From contig CAJUKH010000020.1 in assembly GCA_910587345.1 (NCBI GenBank), positions 1 to 41,410 of the forward strand: a stretch of 41,410 nucleotides of DNA, written 5' to 3'. The notes under the pieces were generated by a model that was not told the DNA's origin, ran no database searches, and was given only the letters and a program-made list of their open reading frames with translations. Positions 21,314 to 29,025 of the stretch are shown here, one piece after another. The translations under genes and the position numbers were made by a program. Origin of the DNA: an uncultured Oscillospiraceae bacterium. GTDB taxonomy: Bacteria; Bacillota; Clostridia; Oscillospirales; Oscillospiraceae. Position 1 is the stretch's first letter, and each line of letters starts with the position of its first letter.

Positions 21314-23071
21314 TTACCAAGGATTACAGACACCACAGGCTTCATAGTGCATAGATTTTGCTTCCTGGATACTATCAAACCAAATTTCATTTTCAGTAAG
21401 AATCTTTTTGGCAAACCGGCAACTGGGGTAATGATATTTGTCAGATTCTATGCTGCCAACATAGGTTCCGCTTTTCTTAACCACAACATTGTTCTGAAAA
21501 GAATTCAAATCTTGGGCAGAAGGAGTGGAGTTGACAGGCAACGAAGTATCATTCTGAAAAGCGGGATTGTCACCGTTAAGGCTATTTGTGCCGTTAGCCA
21601 GCTCCATGAAATCCATCACCGGGGCGCTGGCGGGAGGTTCGGTCTCGGGAGCGGTCTTGCCGGGGGTGTAGCCGCCGGTCATGGTCATCTCCATCCCAAA
21701 GAGGGGCATGGCCTGACCGTTGGCGACCATGGAGGCGTCCATCTCGATCTGGGCGGTCATCTGGTCTTTTTCATCCATGGCAGTGGTCATGGTCATGGAC
21801 ATCATGGAGCCGTCCTCGTCAGAGATGTTCATGAAAATATCCATGGAGTAGGCCGCCACAGCGTCATTCTTCATGGTGAGGGTGAGGCCCAGCTTGGTAA
21901 GGCCGCCGTCCAGAAGGGTAGTATAAGTGTTGCCCTCCTTGGTGAAGCCCTCGTCAGACAGGGCGTAGACCACATTTTCCACCGATTCCTTAATGACGCC
22001 GTAGGAGACGCCGTAGCCCTCTTCACTGGCGGTGGTGAGGGTCAGCCGGCCCAGCATGAGCTTTGCCAGAGCGGTATAGTCCGTGACCATGGTTTTGGAG
22101 GCTTCCAGAAGCTGGGTCCAGTCCATATCCATGCCGGCCTGGGCATAGAGGGCGTTCATGTCCATGAGGTACCAGGTATCCTTGTCCAGCCCGGCATCGG
22201 CCAGGACGGAGCCGGCCATGTTCACATAGAACTTGCCGGAGGCCATGTCAAAACGCACGGACATACCGATCCCCTCCCGGGCAAGAGCGTCCAGGGTGGC
22301 CTGCTCCTCGGGGGTGAGCTGGGCGGGTTCGGCGGTCAGAGCGGCGGCGGTTTGGATGAACTGGCTCAGGTCCAGTTTGATGTTCATATCCACGGCCGCC
22401 TTGTCGTTGTCGGCCATAGCGCCCTCCATAGTCCCGTTGAAGGGGATGGCGGCGCCCAGAAAGGTCACGTTGCCCTCCAGGTCTACCGCCATATCCCAAA
22501 TGCCCTCGCTGTACTTTTTGTTATAGGCGGCCAGCTTCTCCAGATAGGTGAACTCCTTGCCTTCCAGAGCAGTCTCCAGCAGTTTCTCCGTGTCTACGAT
22601 GATGGCGGTGGAGGTATCCTGATCCCAGCCCACGGCGCAGTCAAAGGCCTGGGCGGCAAAGCGGACGGGGACATAGGTCCGCCAGGTCCCGGCATCCACA
22701 TAGGGGGCCACATCCATGGTGAGGGGAGTCTCTACCCCATTTTTGATGACGGTGGCGGCGGTCTCGCCCAGCTTCATGGTGAGGGTGGTGTCTCCCCGGA
22801 CGGCGGTGATGGTGCTGTCGGCGTTGCTTACCTCGGCACCCATGGCCTCAAAGACGGCCCGGAAGGGCAGGAAGGTCCGCTGATCCACCACCTGGGGGAC
22901 GGCGTCGGTGAAGGTGAGGGCCTGACCGTCCAGCTGGACGGAGATGGCGGGGGACTGGTCGGCGGCGGGGGCGGGGTCAACGGGGGTGGCCTCCGCAGCC
23001 AGAGCGGCGGCGGAGCCGGTCATGGAAAGGGCCATGGTCAGCGTCAGCAGCCGGCGGGTAAAGTGCTTCAT
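21314..23071 (-). CDS. Secreted stalk-domain protein with a C-terminal Cys-rich Ada-like domain
   Basis: About 585 residues. A signal peptide (MKHFTRRLLTLTMALSMTGS) is cut near AAALAAEA. Residues about 40-160 form a copper-amine-oxidase N-terminal (stalk) domain with RTFLPFRAVFEAMGAEV and RTYVPVRFAAQAFDCAVGW. A long Met- and Ala-rich middle resembles a lipoprotein-type beta domain. The last 60 residues read YVGSIESDKYHYPSC, then RFAKKI, and end CGVCNPW. This Cys/His pattern resembles the Ada metal-binding domain seen at the end of many secreted proteins. The coding region for the tail (about 21314-21600) is clearly more AT-rich than the rest, so it was probably added later. The ATG at 23071 fits the signal peptide and has AAGGAGG upstream. 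Confidence 0.8.
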   Translation of the reverse strand: MKHFTRRLLTLTMALSMTGSAAALAAEATPVDPAPAADQSPAISVQLDGQALTFTDAVPQVVDQRTFLPFRAVFEAMGAEVSNADSTITAVRGDTTLTMKLGETAATVIKNGVETPLTMDVAPYVDAGTWRTYVPVRFAAQAFDCAVGWDQDTSTAIIVDTEKLLETALEGKEFTYLEKLAAYNKKYSEGIWDMAVDLEGNVTFLGAAIPFNGTMEGAMADNDKAAVDMNIKLDLSQFIQTAAALTAEPAQLTPEEQATLDALAREGIGMSVRFDMASGKFYVNMAGSVLADAGLDKDTWYLMDMNALYAQAGMDMDWTQLLEASKTMVTDYTALAKLMLGRLTLTTASEEGYGVSYGVIKESVENVVYALSDEGFTKEGNTYTTLLDGGLTKLGLTLTMKNDAVAAYSMDIFMNISDEDGSMMSMTMTTAMDEKDQMTAQIEMDASMVANGQAMPLFGMEMTMTGGYTPGKTAPETEPPASAPVMDFMELANGTNSLNGDNPAFQNDTSLPVNSTPSAQDLNSFQNNVVVKKSGTYVGSIESDKYHYPSCRFAKKILTENEIWFDSIQEAKSMHYEACGVCNPW

Positions 23072-23105
23072 GTGTGGTTCCTCCTTACAGATTTGGGATG
23101 GCTTT

Positions 23106-23134
23106 ATCATAAGCCTTTTCGCGAAAAAATGCAA
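23106..23134 (-). promoter_or_regulatory. Promoter of the stalk-domain gene
   Basis: TTGCAT (23129-23134, minus strand) and TATGAT (23106-23111) lie 17 bases apart, about 35 bases before the ATG. Confidence 0.65.
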
Positions 23135-23175
23135 TCAGTACGGTGAAAAAAGGCAAAAAACTCTCTTTTTTGCAC

Positions 23176-23208
23176 AAAAAAGGACAGCCGCCTGAAGGTC
23201 GGCTGTCC
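23176..23208 (-). terminator. Minus-strand terminator hairpin in the divergent region
   Basis: GGACAGCCG (23182-23190) pairs with CGGCTGTCC (23200-23208). On the minus strand it is followed by six T. No minus-strand gene lies directly upstream, so it may shield the stalk gene from antisense transcription or end a short RNA. Confidence 0.6.
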
Positions 23209-23219
23209 GGAAAAGAAGC

Positions 23220-23248
23220 TTGACAACATTAGAATATTCTAATATAAT
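23220..23248 (+). promoter_or_regulatory. Perfect-consensus promoter with a palindromic operator in its spacer
   Basis: TTGACA (23220-23225) and TATAAT (23243-23248) with a 17-base spacer, both exact consensus. Bases 23228-23243 form a perfect 16-bp palindrome, ATTAGAATATTCTAAT, that fills the spacer. It resembles a PerR box but lacks the central base of the 7-1-7 form. A redox- or metal-responsive repressor probably binds here. Confidence 0.8.
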
Positions 23249-23340
23249 AAAGAAAATCCGAACCCCCTGATTGGGGGGACGGTGGGCAGCGGGGGAGACT
23301 CTGCTTTGCCCTAAAATCAAGGAAGAAGGAGTGTTCCATC

Positions 23341-23907
23341 ATGGCCAAATTGAATGTCGGCGACAAGATGCCCAACTTTACCTTCAACACCCAGAAGCGG
23401 GACGGCGTTACCATCGAAGAGGCGGTCAAGGGCAAGAAGAAGACCGTGTTCTGGGTCCTGCGCTACATCGGCTGCACCGTGTGCCGCTATGATGTCCATG
23501 TTCTGAGCCAGCGGTATCAGGAGTTTTTGGACAAGGACGCTCAGGTTTTTGTGGTCATGCAGAGCGACCCTGAGGTGGTCCGCAAGGATCTGGAGGGTTC
23601 TCCCATCCCTGTGCCTCTGGAGATCATCTGCGACACCGATATGAACATCTACAAGACCCTGGAGATCGGCGTTTGGGGCGAGCCCGGCTCCAAGCCCGTC
23701 ATCACTGATCCCACCGTCATCGAGCGGCTCCAGGCCAAGGGCGCCGCTGCCGCTGCCGCCGGCTTCTCCCACGGCCAGTATGAGGGCCTGGAGGAGCAGC
23801 TGCCCGCCATGTTCATCACCGACGATCAGGGCGTGGTGACCTATGCCCACTACGGTAAGGACATTATGGATATGCCCGTGGCCGATGATGTGCTGGCGAT
23901 GCTGTAA
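23341..23907 (+). CDS. Peroxiredoxin-like AhpC/TSA family protein
   Basis: A 188-residue thioredoxin-fold protein. The N-terminus (VGDKMPNFTFNTQ) matches the AhpC/TSA entry strand. The redox site YIGCTVCRYDVHVL has a C-x-x-C pair in place of the usual T-x-x-C of classic peroxiredoxins, so it fits the peroxiredoxin-like group. It probably reduces peroxides or protein disulfides in the cytosol; no signal peptide is present. It is a single gene with a perfect-consensus promoter carrying a palindromic operator, which suggests stress induction. Codon use is typical of a highly expressed gene. Confidence 0.85.
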   Translation: MAKLNVGDKMPNFTFNTQKRDGVTIEEAVKGKKKTVFWVLRYIGCTVCRYDVHVLSQRYQEFLDKDAQVFVVMQSDPEVVRKDLEGSPIPVPLEIICDTDMNIYKTLEIGVWGEPGSKPVITDPTVIERLQAKGAAAAAAGFSHGQYEGLEEQLPAMFITDDQGVVTYAHYGKDIMDMPVADDVLAML

Positions 23908-23930
23908 GGGCTGATTGCCGATGAACGAGG

Positions 23931-23965
23931 AAGGACCCGCCGGAAGCCCGGCGGGTCCTTTTTGT
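23931..23965 (+). terminator. Terminator of the peroxiredoxin-like gene
   Basis: AAGGACCCGCCGG (23931-23943) and CCGGCGGGTCCTT (23948-23960) form a 13-bp stem, followed by TTTGTT. Confidence 0.88.
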
Positions 23966-23982
23966 TATCTGTAAAGGGTGTT

Positions 23983-24527
23983 TCAAACGGGGGCGGAAGG
24001 AGATCTCTGCGGCCCTGTGTCCAAAACGGAATGTACCGCGGCGGCAGTTTCCAAAATATCCTGTTCATTTTTCAGGCCGCTATGAAAAAAGATGCCCTGT
24101 ATCCCGTTGACGGCGAAAATGACCCGCTGATAGAAGGATTCCCGTTCATGGGGGAACACCCGGCTGACTTCTCCGATAATGGCGGCGATCCCCTTTTGCG
24201 TAAATTGCCTGCCCCGGGAGCTTCGCGGAAATATGTCGGCCCGCTTTTCCTACTGTACTTCCGGCATCCGCCGGATCAACGCCTCCGGGCGGCGCAGAAA
24301 ATCTTCAAAGGGGGCCGCCTGTTGTAAAAAAGCCTGAATGGACTCGGCCTCCAGCCGATCCACCAGCTGGTCCACATTGTCGTAGTGGGCATAGAAGGTG
24401 ATGCGGTTGACTTCTGCCTCACGGGTCAACTGGGTCACGGTGAGAGAGGGGATTCCCGCTTTCCCCCCCCCAGGTGCAGGCAGGCTTTCCGTAAATGTTT
24501 TTCTGTCCTTAGATAACGCATATCCAT
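23983..24527 (-). pseudogene. Broken TetR-family regulator
   Basis: Read on the minus strand, the N-terminus MDMRYLRTEKHLRKACLHLG and, in another frame, LTREAEVNRITFYAHYDNVD form a TetR helix-turn-helix. The frames are separated by a run of nine C (24463-24471); a run of ten would restore one frame. After PEVQ an in-frame TAG (24250-24252) interrupts the gene. The same frame then continues (KRADIFPRSSRGRQFTQKG, later FFHSGLKNEQDILETAAAVH) to a TGA at 23983. So at least two lesions are present and the gene is very likely dead. The C-run could hide a sequencing error, but the TAG remains. Confidence 0.75.
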
Positions 24528-24542
24528 GGCCGTGGCTCCTTT

Positions 24543-24588
24543 ACAGTTTTTCTGAAATGTAAGTTAATTAACACGGCGGAAAAACTGT
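24543..24588. promoter_or_regulatory. Nested inverted repeat in front of the TetR pseudogene (relic operator)
   Basis: ACAGTTTTTC (24543-24552) and GAAAAACTGT (24579-24588) are perfect 10-bp arms around the palindrome GTTAATTAAC (24563-24572). Position and symmetry fit an autoregulatory operator of the now broken TetR gene. The rest of 24589-25087 holds no gene I can support. Confidence 0.5.
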
Positions 24589-24818
24589 TTATTGTCCTTT
24601 CTCCTGTTTCCCCATAGACCGATTGGAGGAAGCGCTGCACATGGCCGCTGATGCACAGCATTCCCTGAAAGTGATCATCGATTATCGTTAAAGCAGATAA
24701 CATTCCCTGTCATGCTTGAAGCAGCGTTTGTAAGGCAGCCGCTCCAAACAAAGAACGCCGCCGCGGCCGCCGGGAAGACAGGGGGAGGGTTCCGCTGTCC
24801 TGACAAACTGACCCACCG

Positions 24819-24847
24819 AGGGCGGGGTGCGATATGCACCCCGCCCT
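24819..24847. repeat. GC-rich palindrome of the REP-like family (copy 2)
   Basis: AGGGCGGGGTGC (24819-24830) and GCACCCCGCCCT (24836-24847) form a 12-bp stem with a 5-base loop, followed by TCCTTTT. It shares the GGGCGG arm with the other palindromes and lies in the decayed region. Confidence 0.65.
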
Positions 24848-25087
24848 TCCTTTTGGGATGTCCTTGCCCCCTTGGGGTATATCCGCTATGCGATAACGAT
24901 AACAGGAAGCCCGGCTGCGTCCGCAGGTAAGCGCAACACATCCAAAGGCAAAAAACCGTAATTTCCCCCCTTGTTAAAACGGCTTGCAAATTGGGGGGAA
25001 TTATGGTACAACAAAGGGGAGGTGAAGGGGCGGAGATATCTGCCCCGGAACAGAATCAGAGAAGAGGAAAAGAATATAGACCCCGTC

Positions 25088-25285
25088 ATGAAAAGTCTGC
25101 TTGCCCGCAAGTTTGTATGAGGCTTCACCGGGGCGCCGGTGACGGCGGAGGAAAAGGCCCTGCTGCCGGAGGCGGCCCATCAGGCATCCACGAAGGGCGG
25201 CCGGCATCCTGCGCCACGATCGACATCACCGGCCATCAAGGACGAGCTTTCCGGCTCTGCGGCCACCAGCCTTTCATAGACGGGA
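25088..25285 (+). pseudogene. Nitroreductase-family N-terminal remnant
   Basis: From an ATG at 25088, the frame reads KSLLARKFV, a stop (TGA), then GFTGAPVTAEEKALLPEAAH and QASTKGG. A second frame continues with CATIDITGHQGRAFRLCGHQ and PFID. Together this resembles the start of a nitroreductase (R-x-x-R-x-F-T, ..AAxQAPT.., LCGHQPFIA). Stop and frame changes within 200 bases and loss of the rest show a pseudogene. A TetR relic lies close by, as is common for nitroreductase loci. Confidence 0.55.
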
Positions 25286-25306
25286 AAGAAAAAGGAGGAC
25301 ACACCC

Positions 25307-27658
25307 ATGAAAAAAAGAGTTCTGTCCCTTTTCCTGGCCCTTGTGATGACCCTGGGCCTGGCGGCCCCGGCGTCCGCCGCCAAGGACGATAGGAGCGATC
25401 TGCCCGAGTATGAGATACTTTCTATGCTGCCCGAAAAGCTGGACCGGCCCGCCCGCCCCACCACGCTGGAACAGGCGGATCTTTACAGCCACCCCGCCGG
25501 GGGAGGCAACCTTGTCAAGTGGACCGATGAGAACACGCTCCAGGAGATCGTGGAGCTCACCGACAGCCTTACCGCCGGCAAGACCACCGACACCCAGAAG
25601 ATGAAGGCCATCTTTGAATGGGTGTACCAGAACATAAATTATGGTCACGAAGACAACACGCTCTGGGGGAAGAGATTTTCCGATCTGACCCAGGAGCAGA
25701 GAAAACGGCTGTGGGAGGCCGGCGATCCCTACAGCGTCTATACCAAGCGGCTGGGCATCTGCGAAGGCTACTCCAACCTGTGCTGGCTCATGGGCACCAT
25801 CGCGGGCATCCCGGTGGCCAAGCTCACGTGCTACACCAGCATGGGCCACGCCAGGAACGCCGCCCTTCTGGACGGGAGGTGGGTCTTCTTCGACGCCACC
25901 GAAGCATGGAACAAAGTAGACCCGGACCACAGCTGGGATCTTGATCCATATGAGCGCGCAAGCTCATACAGCGCAATTTGCTACTACGATGGCGTGTACC
26001 AAATGTATGTTGCCAGAGGGTATGAGAAAAACATCATCGTTTCGGCAGCCTTCCGCTCGGGGTTTCAGTGCCCCGCCAACGTGACCATCCCCTCCTATGC
26101 GACCGAGGTGTCAAGAGGCGCCTTCAAGGGCTGCACCGAATTAAAGAGCGTGACCATCCCCAACGGGGTGACCACGATCGACGGTAACGCCTTCGAGGGC
26201 TGCACCAATCTGGAGAATGTGGACATCCCCAACAGCGTGACCACCATTGCAGGTGGGGTGTTCTACGGCTGTACCAGCTTAAAGAGCATCACCATCCCCG
26301 GCAGCGTGAGCGAGATCTCAAGTATTCTGTTCAAGGACTGCACCAGCTTGGAGAGCGTCACCATTTCCGATGGCGTGACCAAGATCTGGCAGGAGGCGTT
26401 CGCTGGCTGTACCAGCCTGAAAAGCATCACCATCCCCGGCAGTGTTACCGAAATGGAAGCGGCGTTTTACGGATGTGCCGAGCTGGAGAGTGTCACCATC
26501 GAACGGGGTGTTCCCAGCATTGGTTTTGCCGCGTTCCAGGACTGCACCGGCTTGAAGAACATTACCATCCCCGACACCGTGACCACCATTGAGGGGCAGG
26601 CGTTCTGGGGCTGCACCGCTCTGGAGAGCGTGACCATCCCCGAGGGCGTGACGACCATCGAGAAATTGGCCTTCGCCGAGTGTGAAAATCTGAAATACGC
26701 GGCCCTTCCCGACAGCGTCACCAGCGTTGACGGTTCGGCTTTCTTCGGCTGCCCCAACTTACAGGGCGTGGCCACCATCCCCGCCGGCATGACCAGAATC
26801 GCAAACGGGATGTTCGATGGCCGGACCGACCTGACCAGCTTCGTGATCCCCGATCACATTACCGAGATCGGTTATTGGTCATTCCGGGACTGCACCAACC
26901 TGAAGAGCATCACGATTCCCAACAGCGTTACCGTGATTGGCAATTCGGCCTTTATGGGCTGCTCCGGTCTGACCAGCATAACCATCCCCTCCAGCGTCAC
27001 AACCATAGAGGCCTGGGCCTTCGCTGGATGTAGGGGTCTGACCAGCGTGTTCATTCCTGATAGCGTGACCGAAATTCAGGTCCATGCACTTGCCGGCGGC
27101 AATATCTCCGATATTTATTACGGCGGTACGGAGGAGCAGTGGAAGGCCATTCAGGGGGATGGCAAAGATATGCCCCACACCACCATCCATTACAACAGCA
27201 CCGGGCCAAAGCCCGCCGCTGCGGGGACCAACACCGCCTACGCCTCCACCCAGTCTGTTCTGGTGGACGGCAGGGCCGTGGAGTTCCAGTGCTACGCATT
27301 GAAGGACGCCAACGGAAACGACACCAACTACATCAAGCTCCGGGACATTGCCTCCATTTTGAACGGCACCGCCGTCCAGTTTGAGGTAGGCTGGAACGGG
27401 GCGGTGAACATCGAGACGGGGAAGGCATACACTCCCAATGGAAGCGAGATGTCCACCCCCTTCAGCGGCAACCGGGCTTACGAGAACGCCACCGCTCCCA
27501 CCAACATCAACGGCCAGACGGCGGCCCTGGAGGCCATCATGCTCAAGGACGACAAGGGCGGAGCCTATACCTATTATAAACTCCGGGACTTGGGGACCAA
27601 CATAGGCTTCAAGGTGGATTGGTCCGCCGAAAAGGGCATCTTCATCGAGACAAAATAA
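25307..27658 (+). CDS. Secreted BspA-type leucine-rich-repeat protein with transglutaminase-like and stalk domains
   Basis: A 783-residue exported protein. The signal peptide MKKRVLSLFLALVMTLGLAA ends at ASAAK. Residues about 90-205 form a transglutaminase-like domain with a plausible triad: Cys in RLGICEGYSNLCW, His in GHARNAALLDGRW and Asp in VFFDATEAW. Residues about 255-610 hold roughly 14 LRR_5/BspA repeats of the type AFxGCxxLxSxTIPxSVTxI. The C-terminus (about 640-783) has two stalk-like units, NYIKLRDIASILNGTAVQFE and YYKLRDLGTNIGFKVDWS. Such proteins are thought to bind or crosslink surface or host proteins. A GGAGG ribosome site precedes it and a terminator follows. No sortase motif is seen. 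Confidence 0.88.
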   Translation: MKKRVLSLFLALVMTLGLAAPASAAKDDRSDLPEYEILSMLPEKLDRPARPTTLEQADLYSHPAGGGNLVKWTDENTLQEIVELTDSLTAGKTTDTQKMKAIFEWVYQNINYGHEDNTLWGKRFSDLTQEQRKRLWEAGDPYSVYTKRLGICEGYSNLCWLMGTIAGIPVAKLTCYTSMGHARNAALLDGRWVFFDATEAWNKVDPDHSWDLDPYERASSYSAICYYDGVYQMYVARGYEKNIIVSAAFRSGFQCPANVTIPSYATEVSRGAFKGCTELKSVTIPNGVTTIDGNAFEGCTNLENVDIPNSVTTIAGGVFYGCTSLKSITIPGSVSEISSILFKDCTSLESVTISDGVTKIWQEAFAGCTSLKSITIPGSVTEMEAAFYGCAELESVTIERGVPSIGFAAFQDCTGLKNITIPDTVTTIEGQAFWGCTALESVTIPEGVTTIEKLAFAECENLKYAALPDSVTSVDGSAFFGCPNLQGVATIPAGMTRIANGMFDGRTDLTSFVIPDHITEIGYWSFRDCTNLKSITIPNSVTVIGNSAFMGCSGLTSITIPSSVTTIEAWAFAGCRGLTSVFIPDSVTEIQVHALAGGNISDIYYGGTEEQWKAIQGDGKDMPHTTIHYNSTGPKPAAAGTNTAYASTQSVLVDGRAVEFQCYALKDANGNDTNYIKLRDIASILNGTAVQFEVGWNGAVNIETGKAYTPNGSEMSTPFSGNRAYENATAPTNINGQTAALEAIMLKDDKGGAYTYYKLRDLGTNIGFKVDWSAEKGIFIETK

Positions 27659-27675
27659 AGAGAAAACGAGGACAC

Positions 27676-27710
27676 AAAAGAGGGGTGGTACAGTGTACCA
27701 CCCCTCTTTT
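27676..27710 (+). terminator. Terminator of the leucine-rich-repeat gene
   Basis: AAAAGAGGGGTGGTAC and GTACCACCCCTCTTTT form a 16-bp stem with a 3-base loop about 20 bases after the stop. Confidence 0.9.
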
Positions 27711-27769
27711 TCAAGGGCCCCCTTGTACTTTAGAGCAACAGGCTTTTTTCCTCTTGCGGGTAAAATTCA

Positions 27770-27798
27770 TTGCAATCCGGGCCGGGATGGGGTAATAT
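27770..27798 (+). promoter_or_regulatory. Promoter of the aminotransferase-cyclodeaminase operon
   Basis: TTGCAA (27770-27775) and TAATAT (27793-27798) are separated by 17 bases, about 40 bases before the ATG at 27841. Confidence 0.65.
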
Positions 27799-27840
27799 GG
27801 ATGCAGTACCCCAAACCATACCAACAGGAGGAGATTCATC

Positions 27841-29013
27841 ATGGACAAGCAGTGGGTCAAGGAGCTTCACAGCCAGTTCCCCGTGGCGGAAAAGCTGGCC
27901 TTCTTCGACATCGCTTATGAAAACTGCGGCAACGACTTTGTCCGCCAGGCCCTGAACACCTACATGGACCACAAGGCCGACATCCGTCCCGGCTTGGTGA
28001 AGGCCGGCGGGGCCGGCAAGGGGGAGACCATCGGCGTCATCGCCGACGCCCGGGAGAAGCTGCGGCAGTTCCTGAACGCCAAGGACATCCGCAATCTGGC
28101 CTTCACTCCCAACACCTGCCAGGCCATCAGCGACGTGCTTCAGGGCTATCCCTTCGCCCCCGAGGAGAACATCGTGGTGGGGGATCTGGAGCATGTGTCG
28201 GTGATCATGCCCTGTCTCTACCTGAAAAATAAGGGGGTGGAGGTCCGGGTGGTGCCCTCCAACGGCATGACCCTGTCGGCGGAGGAGCTGCTGGAGCAGG
28301 TGGACGGGAACACCCGCATCGTGGTGGTCAGCTATGTCCAGTCCCGCAGCGGCTACAAGGTCGACCTTCCTTACTTGGTGGAGGAGTGCCACAAGCGGGG
28401 GGTCTATGTGGTCACTGACGCCATCCAGGGCCTGGGGTTCCAGCCCTTTGATGTGCAGGCCATGGGGGTGGACGCTGTGGCCAGCTCCTGCTACAAGGGC
28501 CTGCTGGGAGTGGAGGGGGTCGGCTTCCTCTATGTCAGTGACGGGCTGCTTTCCAAGCTGCGCCCCGTCACCGCCGGGGACAGCCCGGCTCTGTCCATCG
28601 ACCGGGACAGCTGGGAGATCAAAGGCGCCGACGCCATCGACGCCCGGAAGTTTGAAAGCGGCACCATCCCCTTCCAGGCCATCTATGGCCTGCGGGCGGG
28701 CATCGGTAAGCTGCTGGAGATCGGGCTGGAGGAGATCGGGGCGCATATTTCCGACTGCTTTGAGACGGTTTATAAGGGGCTTACCGACCTGGGGTATGAC
28801 ATTCTCACACCTCTGGACCCCAAGCACCGCTGCCATTCCATGGCGGTGAAGGTGGACAACGCCGCCGGGATGGTGGACTATTTTCTGGAGCATGGGGTCT
28901 TTATCAGCAAGGGTGTGGACCGGTATGTGCGGGTGGCCATCGGCCCCTTTACCACCGAGGCGGATATGGAGAAGCTCTTTCAGGTGGCTAAGGCCTGGAA
29001 GGAACAGGGATAA
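27841..29013 (+). CDS. Class V aminotransferase (cysteine desulfurase-like fold)
   Basis: A 390-residue PLP enzyme of fold type I. The cofactor region is visible: VVTDAIQGLGFQPFDV with the Asp that contacts the pyridine nitrogen, and SSCYKGLLGVEGVGFLY with the Schiff-base Lys near residue 220. The Cys loop of true desulfurases is not evident, so an aminotransferase or lyase role is more likely. An AGGAGGAG site lies upstream. The gene is followed after 12 bases by an ornithine-cyclodeaminase-family gene, so both probably act in one amino-acid pathway. The substrate cannot be told from the sequence. Confidence 0.88.
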   Translation: MDKQWVKELHSQFPVAEKLAFFDIAYENCGNDFVRQALNTYMDHKADIRPGLVKAGGAGKGETIGVIADAREKLRQFLNAKDIRNLAFTPNTCQAISDVLQGYPFAPEENIVVGDLEHVSVIMPCLYLKNKGVEVRVVPSNGMTLSAEELLEQVDGNTRIVVVSYVQSRSGYKVDLPYLVEECHKRGVYVVTDAIQGLGFQPFDVQAMGVDAVASSCYKGLLGVEGVGFLYVSDGLLSKLRPVTAGDSPALSIDRDSWEIKGADAIDARKFESGTIPFQAIYGLRAGIGKLLEIGLEEIGAHISDCFETVYKGLTDLGYDILTPLDPKHRCHSMAVKVDNAAGMVDYFLEHGVFISKGVDRYVRVAIGPFTTEADMEKLFQVAKAWKEQG

Positions 29014-29025
29014 GGAGGCGGTCTT

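Noticed and set aside
21347..23146. A 599-residue open frame on the plus strand
   Set aside because: It is antisense to the stalk-domain gene, Gly/His-rich and has no family match.
24589..24720. A 16-codon mini-ORF near 24640 behind a GGAGG-like site
   Set aside because: It lies in the decayed zone, the spacing is poor and no terminator or conserved peptide accompanies it.
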